Positions 57,677 through 64,000 of a stretch of 64,000 bases of DNA are shown piece after piece. The position numbers and the translations under genes were made by a program. A model generated the notes under the pieces. It ran no database searches and was not told where the DNA came from. It was given only the letters and a program-made list of their open reading frames with translations. This DNA is from Heliocidaris erythrogramma (Eukaryota; Echinodermata; Echinoidea; Camarodonta; Echinometridae): assembly GCA_025617745.1 (NCBI GenBank), contig CM046869.1, forward strand, positions 3,060,823-3,124,822, read 5' to 3'. The number at the start of each line of letters is the position of its first letter. Position 1 is the stretch's first letter.

Positions 57677-58119
57677 AAATATCTTAAGTAAATGTCTTTA
57701 AAAATTAATAACACAAGAATATGCTGGTTTTTTCCCCCATCTACTAAATGATGCTAATTTGAGACAACATTTCATCTTCCAGAAAAGCATTACAAGCTCC
57801 CAGTCTCTCTGACATCAGTCCATCAGACTGCTTGCCTGCCACTCACTAATATAATGTCATGCCTAGTACTCCACCGGTCACTCTGACATGGTGTTGCACT
57901 GCTGACAGAGACACCACTGCATAGCGGCGCTGTAGCGCCAAACCGTCTTGGGACCAAGGAAACATGCAATCGAAGCACGGCACAAATATTTTGCGAACGG
58001 CTCCTGGTCCTAATTAACTGTTCCCCTGTGATAGCTGAAAACATGACTTGGGGTCCGCGGAGGAATGGACGAGATTGGTACATTGCAGAGTCATTTTCAT
58101 TACCATACATGTAGCTCAG

Positions 58120-58258
58120 GGGGGTGTTTCATCAAGTGTCTTGTTGGTGATTTTTACTGACAAATTTGCTCTCAGCCAATCAGATGCAAGGATTTCAGTA
58201 GCTTATAACAGTTACTGCAACATGTCAATGATAACAAGTTTTATGAAACAGGCCCCAG
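58120..58258 (-). mobile_element. MITE of the 'gtttcatcaag' family
   Basis: Starts ggggtgtttcatcaagtg and ends ttttatgaaacaggcccc, so it has one end from each subfamily. Core ccaatcagatgcaagg. Confidence 0.65.
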
Positions 58259-58699
58259 GGCATGTGATGAATAAACATGTTTATGTAAGTGAGGTGATAG
58301 GACATCCCTTTTGATTTAATGCAATGATGCTCATATCATACTGGAGTATAAACAGGGCTTATTCATCCATAGGAATATCGCAAGTTACTTTGCAAAGTCA
58401 TGCTTCATATGAATCATACTCTAAACCTGCCATACATATAGTGGCCAACTTTGAAAATTAGAGACTGCATGTATTGACTACTGAATTCTCTCATTCCGAT
58501 AGGTTTAATACAGAAACCACCCGGTTCCCCTAGGCAATGGGTTAAGTGATCCTTTGGTAATATTTATACAAAGCTTGGACTACACAAGGCAGATATAGAA
58601 CAGGGTAATCCTTTTTAAAATATTTGCGAAATGGTGTTGAAGAGTTTTCAAGAAGTCTTTTCTGTCAAGTTTTAAAGCATGATAAGGAAAAATTAATGT

Positions 58700-58919
58700 C
58701 AGGGACAGATCCAGGATTTTGTAAAGGGGGGGGGGGGCAAAATTTTCTGACAAGGAAAAAAAAAAGCAAAAAAAAAGAAAAGTTTATCAGACTTTTTGGG
58801 TCCAGTTGTCGTCCAGAATTTGGCCGATTTGGCCCCCCTCTGGACAGCCTTCAGAAGGGGGGGGGGGGGGGGGGGGGGGGGGGTCGCGGCTGATTTGGCC
58901 CGTTCTGGATCCGCCCCTG
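58700..58919. mobile_element. MITE with cagggac.gatccag ends and poly-G
   Basis: Ends cagggacagatccaggatt and ctggatccgcccctga are an imperfect inverted repeat. A G run of about 26 bases lies at 58857-58883. Confidence 0.5.
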
Positions 58920-59726
58920 AATGTGCATGATCTCCTAGCCATACAGTACTCTACAAGCACTCAGAGTCTGTGCATGTCATACACTAAAGATAGAATTAGA
59001 CAACGTCAGGTCACAATCACAAGGTATTCAGCGGCATATGGTATAAAATTACATGAACCACTGAGCGATGAATTTGCTTTAATCCCACATCGGGAGAAGA
59101 GTTGAGTGCCCTTCTATCAGAGGATTACATCAGGTGACAGATGCAAGCCAATCACAGAGTGGACTTGACCCTCGCTTTCCCCTCTTCCTCCCGGTGTTCT
59201 GCCGGTCATGCTAATTCCGACGCTGGACCAGAATAGACCAGAGGCCATGTGTTGGTCCATGGATAGGGTGATACTAGAACTTGGGATTATGTGTGCATAT
59301 GCTTAATTACATTACAACTTGACCCATTTCTTGATCTTAGTCCCACATATGTTGACAGGTGTATTTTCATTTGTATGCTGCAACACCATGAGGTTATTGA
59401 AATTGCAATTATCTATTTTTTACCTGTAGTTAATCTCTTTATATTTATTCTCAGGTTAGGTGTCATTATCTTGGTTGTCTTGCTATAGGACTATCCTGTT
59501 TAATATCCACTGTGACACTTGATATTGATTTCCAAGCTTCACTATCTCCTCTCTCCCTACACCCTCATCTCTTTCAATACCTCTCTCTTTCTCTCTTTAT
59601 TTCTTTCTTTCTTCCCCCTCTTTTTCTCTCACTCTCTCTCCCATATCCAAACGTATATCCACCCCTCTTAAATTTTGCACATCATAAACAAATCCTAAAA
59701 GAGTGATAAACTGTTCTCATCATCAC

Positions 59727-59830
59727 GGGCGTAGACACGCATAATTATCCATTGTTAGTGGGGGGGGGGGGGTGATCTATTCATCATCCCCCCACTAACA
59801 ATAGAAAGTGTGTTCGTATCTACGCCACTG
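59727..59830. mobile_element. Small hairpin MITE
   Basis: Ends gggcgtagacacgc and tatctacgcc; inside, attgttagtgggggg and ccccccactaacaat pair around a G/C run. Confidence 0.5.
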
Positions 59831-59839
59831 CTCATCATG

Positions 59840-60375
59840 CAAGCTTTGACTGTCCAGTTTAAGTGGACGCCTTCAGTCAATTTCTCTCTCTCATAATACG
59901 TCTTTTATAAGTTTTCTTATCAATATCTTTATCGTCTCCCTATCTTCCTTCCTGGACATGATATATAAACAATGCCTTTAAGAGGTTCATCTAATAGGTA
60001 AACTAATTTTCAATTCCGAGAAAAATTCTAAACTACCCTCAAGCAAGCTTTGATTGTCTACTTTCGGAAGGTGCCTTCGATCAGCCGATCATCAAGGCTA
60101 TATGTCAACAACAAATCTCCATTGGTAAGCCCCCTAGGGGATGGTCAATTTCTCTCTCTCCTATTTAGTCTTTCATAAAGTTTCTAGATATCTTTATCTT
60201 TTTACCATCTTCATTCCTGGACATAATATATAAGCAATGCCTAGAAGAATTTGAAACTACCTTCACGCAAGCCTTTGATTGTCCACTTTCGGAAGGTGCC
60301 TTCGATCATCAAGGCTATCAACAACAGATCTCCATTGGTATGTCCCCTCAGGGATGGTCAATGGAAGTGAAATTG
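59840..60375. repeat. Three-copy tandem repeat, ~200-240 bp unit
   Basis: Landmarks ttgattgtc.actttcggaag, gtgccttcgatca and cttcctggacat.atatataa recur near 59845-59990, 60050-60245 and 60270-60360. The first and last copies are incomplete. Confidence 0.6.
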
Positions 60376-60491
60376 AGGCCAACCTCTCATCAAATAGAAC
60401 GCAGGAAAGCGGAGCTTCCTAATTCAAGTTTCCCTACACTGTACTTCTCTTAGTCTACATGTATTTCTGCAGTTCACTAAGAATTCTTTAA

Positions 60492-60733
60492 CCCCTACCA
60501 TGCCGTGGGCGGCAGATTCCGCCCCAAAATTTGAGTGTTGAACATTTCGTTCAGGCTCAGTATGGCTTGAAAATTCTTCCTCATACAAAAACCTGTGCCT
60601 TCAATATGATATTATTCCTATGCAATATTTCTTTGCCCATTTTGCTCAAGAAAAAAATTCACTGAAAGTTAATATTTAACTCTTGAAAGTTCATATTTGA
60701 CAATTGCTCAAAAATCTGGTGGCACGGAAGGGA
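60492..60733. mobile_element. TTAA-flanked MITE, 'cccctaccatgcc' family
   Basis: TTAA at 60488-60491 and 60734-60737. Ends cccctaccatgccgtggg and ggtggcacggaaggga. Same family as 38691-38932, opposite orientation. Confidence 0.65.
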
Positions 60734-61287
60734 TTAAGCAAAGGAGGAGAACTGATGTGCCTTCAAGATACTTACATGCATGAAACAGACTGAGCACAGG
60801 TGGTGTAATGCTTATTGAAACTTGGAATTACAATGCAGTGAATGAAGTGGATTGATCAAATCATTAATACCATTGTTTGTGTCTCATATCTTTATCTTGT
60901 GAAAATTTTAACGTTAACATATGAAGCCTCCATTTCTAACCAAAATGTCACACACCTACATATATGCACTGCATAACATTGTGCAGATCAATTACATGAT
61001 CCCAAAAGGTTAACCCCATAGGTTGTGAGACATTGATGTAATCAAAGTAAACAGACATATGTGCATGCTCCTCCATGCAATCTAAATGTACCTCAATGTC
61101 ATGTCCTGATATGTTGATTCCCACAAGTCCCAATACTGCAATATCAAATAATTGCAGAAGGAAAGTATTCACACATCTACCACATCATTGGCAATATATG
61201 TCAGTCATATACAAGAAGACAGGCCTTCTGCCTGCAGATTTCATTTCATTTCTGTCCATTTAATTCTTCAGTATTGCCAAGACTTAC

Positions 61288-61449
61288 CCAAAATTCTGGC
61301 CCCAGTTCGTGGTGCATAGAGGAGGGCATCCTTGTACCATGTGACATTGGCCGTAGGTCTGCTGAGTGGAGGACGGCAGAACAGGGTTGCTGGTGACCCC
61401 TCTAAAATGTCAAGGTCGGTCGGCTCAGTGACAAAGTTCCACTCCATGC
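61288..61449 (-). CDS. Exon 2: start of Ig2
   Basis: The acceptor ..atcctttag precedes 61449 and the donor gtaagt follows 61288. Phase 1 on both sides. It encodes MEWNFVTEPTDLDILEGSPA, TLFCRPPLSRPTANVTWYKD and ends TGARIL. First cysteine and W-Y-K-D of Ig2; exon 3, 22 kb away, supplies the rest. NVT is a sequon. Confidence 0.9.
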
Positions 61450-61790
61450 CTAAAGGATATAAAAATGATGATAGATGAAGTATTATTGCTGGGTGGGTAT
61501 AGAGCAGATCATCTTGGAATCAACAGGTTTCGGGTTTTAATTCTAGTCAGAATGCTATTCTCAAATACTTTAATAACCTCTCAGACAAGACATGAAGCCT
61601 TAGGTCTTCTGTTTGGAAATTATTATCTATTACATTTCAAACGACATCTTGACAAAATGAGACGGAGGAGAAATTTCATTCCTTTCCCCCCTGGTCGCTA
61701 ACCCCTCATCAGACTACCAAGTATATAACATGACACCTCACTCGATCCATTTCTGAAAACCTCCACCAGGAATTACATAATTTCACTTAC

Positions 61791-62078
61791 TCGCTGTGAA
61801 AAGCGTGACACCAGGTGCAGACACAGACCCAACTCGACTGGTACCGGTACACACGTAGCTCCCCTCCTGAGCCTGGGTGACGGATGCAAACCGCAGGGAC
61901 CCATTTTCCAGGACCTGGACCTGGGTGGAGTTGGCAATGTCTGTGGCTGCTCCGACTTGGCGCCAGGTGATCACTGGGACTGGATCCCCTAGGATGATGC
62001 AGGGGAAGATGGCCGCCTGCCCCACTGGGGCTACCTGACTGGTCGGGGCCAGGCTGATGTATGGTGCACCTGGGTTGG
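61791..62078 (-). CDS. Exon 1 of window: Ig1, single exon
   Basis: The acceptor ..gccttctgcag precedes 62078 and the donor gtaagt follows 61791. Phase 1 on both sides. It encodes PGAPYISLAPTSQVAPVGQA, IFPCIILGDPVPVITWRQVG and EGSYVCTGTSRVGS. A complete Ig domain. As it enters in phase 1 with no start or signal peptide, at least one more coding exon lies to the right. Confidence 0.92.
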
Positions 62079-64000
62079 CTGCAGAAGGCAAGAAAGTAAA
62101 TCAAAGATCTATTACAGGCAGATCTTGTAAACAATTGCTCAGTCTCACCAAAAAATTACACCTGATGAGAGTGTGATCTAGCTGAAAAAAGCTCGAAATG
62201 ATCGCTTTTGAAAAAATGTAAGAATATAATAGCTACCACAGAGGACATGTCATGTTTCTCTCAAACAAGCTCAAGTGGACCTAAAGGATTTATTTTTACA
62301 CTTTGCTTAACTCATAATAAAATCACTGAGAAAAAAAATAAAGCAAATCCCTTTATTTTTCAGCCATTGTAGGCCATCTTTAGATGGATTTTCCATATCA
62401 ATATCATTCCTCTATTGTTTTCTACATCCATGTAGGAAAGAAAGAAAGAAATCATTTTAATTTTAAGTCTCATTATTCTCCAGGGTACATATAAGATCTT
62501 ATCAATACCCTAGATCACCTTTTGATAACCAATTTGATCATTTCTCTCTGACATACATCATGTACAGATCATACTTCGCAATGTCCGCAATCAAGGTTGC
62601 CCTAGACTTGGCCATCCCGAGAGAACACTTAAAATACCCCAAACCGGGTGAGACAATCAAAGATGGAAATTGGGGAAGAACTTGATTGCTCTCTCAAACC
62701 CAAGAAAGGCAAGCCAAAACAAATTTGGTTCCTCTATGTGCTTCTCTCTCAGTCTTATTCTCTGTCCTGCCAGACTGGCACGGTAATCTTTGGTTTCCTT
62801 TAATGACCGACATTGATGGGAGAGTCTCCACTGCTTTTAAGATTAGGAAGACCAGTTCATTGCCACAATTAGAGTGGCAATGTTAACAACCTAGTCAAAA
62901 TTTTCTTCTTTTTTTCCCTTCATTTTGTTCATGGACTTGCTGTCATAAAAGATATATGTATTTTTCCTTTAGAAATCTTTTTAATGAACCTCTGAGTATT
63001 TTGACCAGAGCTACACACACATGCATTTCTGAGGTCTCTTTCAGAACCTTCCATACAATTTCAGTTACAGGTAATTACTTGAATTGAATTGAATTGAAGG
63101 TTTTATTATCATTTCATCGCAGCCAGTGGCTGAATTGCGAATGATTTACAACATAATTGATAAAAACATACAAACAATGAAAATTTACATACTTAATCAT
63201 TATCAAAATGCATTACTTGTGACTCCCTTGTATCGTTTTGACAGGCATACATGTATGCCCTCTGGTGGACGCAATCTATCTTAAATATGCATCATTCAAA
63301 GTATAAATGTGCATACTACCTCTTTTGATGCTCTGGCCAACTCTGTTTAAGGGCAAGTAAACCTACTTTTCCCATACGTTACAGACCACATCTAAGATTT
63401 AAGTATATCTAATGACTGTATCATGCCCTCGAAGAGCATGGATCAGACAAACTATCAAGTAAAATTGTATTTTTATGTCCATTCATGTTCAAAATTCTAT
63501 AATACAATTCCAATAATACTTGGTAACAATATATTCTGTGTGCATCATTTAAAGTATAAATGTGCACAATCCCTCTTTTGATACTTTGGGCAATTTTTAA
63601 AGGCATCATTAGTCATATTGGGGTTGAACTTTAGATCAGTGGCAACACTGTAATAATCCTGGAATTGTGTATTTTAGGAGAATGTTCTGCGGCCTGGTAC
63701 GCATCTCTCAATCATGTTTTTGACAGGGGTAATCTTTGCTAAAAAGGTCTAATCCACTCGCAAAGAGCTCCATCATGAACTGTGATTGCCCGATATAGTC
63801 TGATTGTGAACTTCTGATGGCATAGCTACATGTAGTTTGTGCTCGATCAGTAATGTGACACACTGTTAATCACTTGTTAAAATGACAGGCACATGTACAT
63901 GAGCTTAACAATGTCTTCATCAGGGTTATAAATAGCACATTTGTAGTGCTGAGTAGCATTTGATAAAAATTTACATACTTATTTTTGGTCATACAATTTC
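62079..64000. other. Upstream intron: no exon found
   Basis: I found no Ig, signal-peptide or start exon with suitable borders. Most is AT-rich. The upstream exons must lie beyond the right edge. Confidence 0.55.
63085..63182 (-). mobile_element. Possible LINE 3' tail
   Basis: On the minus strand it reads cgcaattcagccactggctgcg followed by ataaaaccttcaattcaattcaattc, a short tandem tail like those ending some CR1-type LINEs. Tentative. Confidence 0.35.

Larger units (their letters stand above)
50853..61287. other. Intron 2, right part: repeats, no gene recognised
   Basis: Repeats are listed separately. Stretches 52650-54840, 56000-57440 and 58930-59510 show no repeat or exon I can name. 56110-56260 and 56880-57130 are richer in CpG than the rest of the intron. 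Confidence 0.55.
446..62078 (-). other. Partial gene: 6 Ig + 5 FN3 type I membrane receptor, 24 exons in window
   Basis: Twenty-four minus-strand exons join into one open frame of 3,876 bases, about 1,292 residues. Approximate residues counted from the first visible exon: Ig1 1-96, Ig2 97-191, Ig3 192-281, Ig4 282-374, Ig5 375-463, Ig6 464-552, FN3-1 553-652, FN3-2 653-755, FN3-3 756-855, FN3-4 856-958, FN3-5 959-1092, stalk 1093-1130, membrane span about 1133-1157, cytoplasmic tail to 1292 and beyond. Each Ig domain has its two cysteines and core tryptophan. About 17 N-x-S/T sites support an extracellular location. All domain borders are phase 1 introns. The family role is cell adhesion or guidance at the cell surface. 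The 6+5 layout equals L1/neuroglian, while DCC, neogenin and protogenin usually have four Ig domains; more Ig exons may lie to the right. No L1 juxtamembrane or DCC P1-type motif is visible, so no symbol is given. Confidence 0.9.

Noticed and set aside
57823-58110. Minus frame of 95 codons
   Set aside because: No domain, no usable splice borders in phase 1, and codon content unlike the exons.

Overview
The window is animal nuclear DNA. It has long introns with GT..AG borders, many short inverted-repeat elements (MITEs), tRNA-derived SINEs, microsatellites, frequent tacatgta motifs and a DIRS-type retrotransposon. This mix fits a marine deuterostome invertebrate, with an echinoderm such as a sea urchin as my best guess. 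Species is an inference; nothing in the sequence fixes it.

One host gene spans nearly the whole window on the minus strand. I could chain 24 coding exons (62078 down to 446), and every one of the 23 junctions has a GT donor, an AG acceptor and a matching codon phase. Together they give 3,876 coding bases, about 1,292 residues, open at both ends. In order the product has six Ig domains, five fibronectin type III (FN3) domains, a Thr/Pro-rich stalk, one membrane span (3901-4034), an Arg-rich stop-transfer segment and a Ser/Pro-rich cytoplasmic tail that runs past the left edge. All domain boundaries are phase 1, the usual pattern for shuffled Ig/FN3 modules. The signal peptide exon(s) lie to the right and the C-terminus to the left of the window. 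It is a type I membrane adhesion or guidance receptor. Its 6 Ig + 5 FN3 layout equals that of the L1/neuroglian family, but the visible tail shows no L1-type or DCC/neogenin-type motif, so I leave the subfamily open.

The introns hold the rest. The 22 kb intron between exons 2 and 3 contains a complete but decayed 6.1 kb DIRS-type tyrosine-recombinase retrotransposon (44744-50852), with inverted terminal repeats, an internal complementary region, a gag-like region carrying an internal tandem duplication, a frameshifted reverse transcriptase/RNase H and a tyrosine recombinase. The 9.4 kb intron between exons 8 and 9 contains a 1.4 kb terminal-inverted-repeat element (26054-27498) built from seven ~171 bp monomers in a three-monomer higher-order repeat. 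Each monomer carries four AGGTCA-type hexamers spaced like nuclear-receptor sites. Several elements flanked by TTAA (piggyBac-style target) are present. One is a 424 bp near-perfect palindrome; another sits in the A box of a SINE. Other introns carry about nine copies of one TA-flanked repeat family, seven copies of a second MITE family, hairpin-rich minisatellites and CT/GA-rich arrays.

I see no second host gene. Open frames outside the 24 exons are best explained as repeats, transposon relics or antisense shadows.
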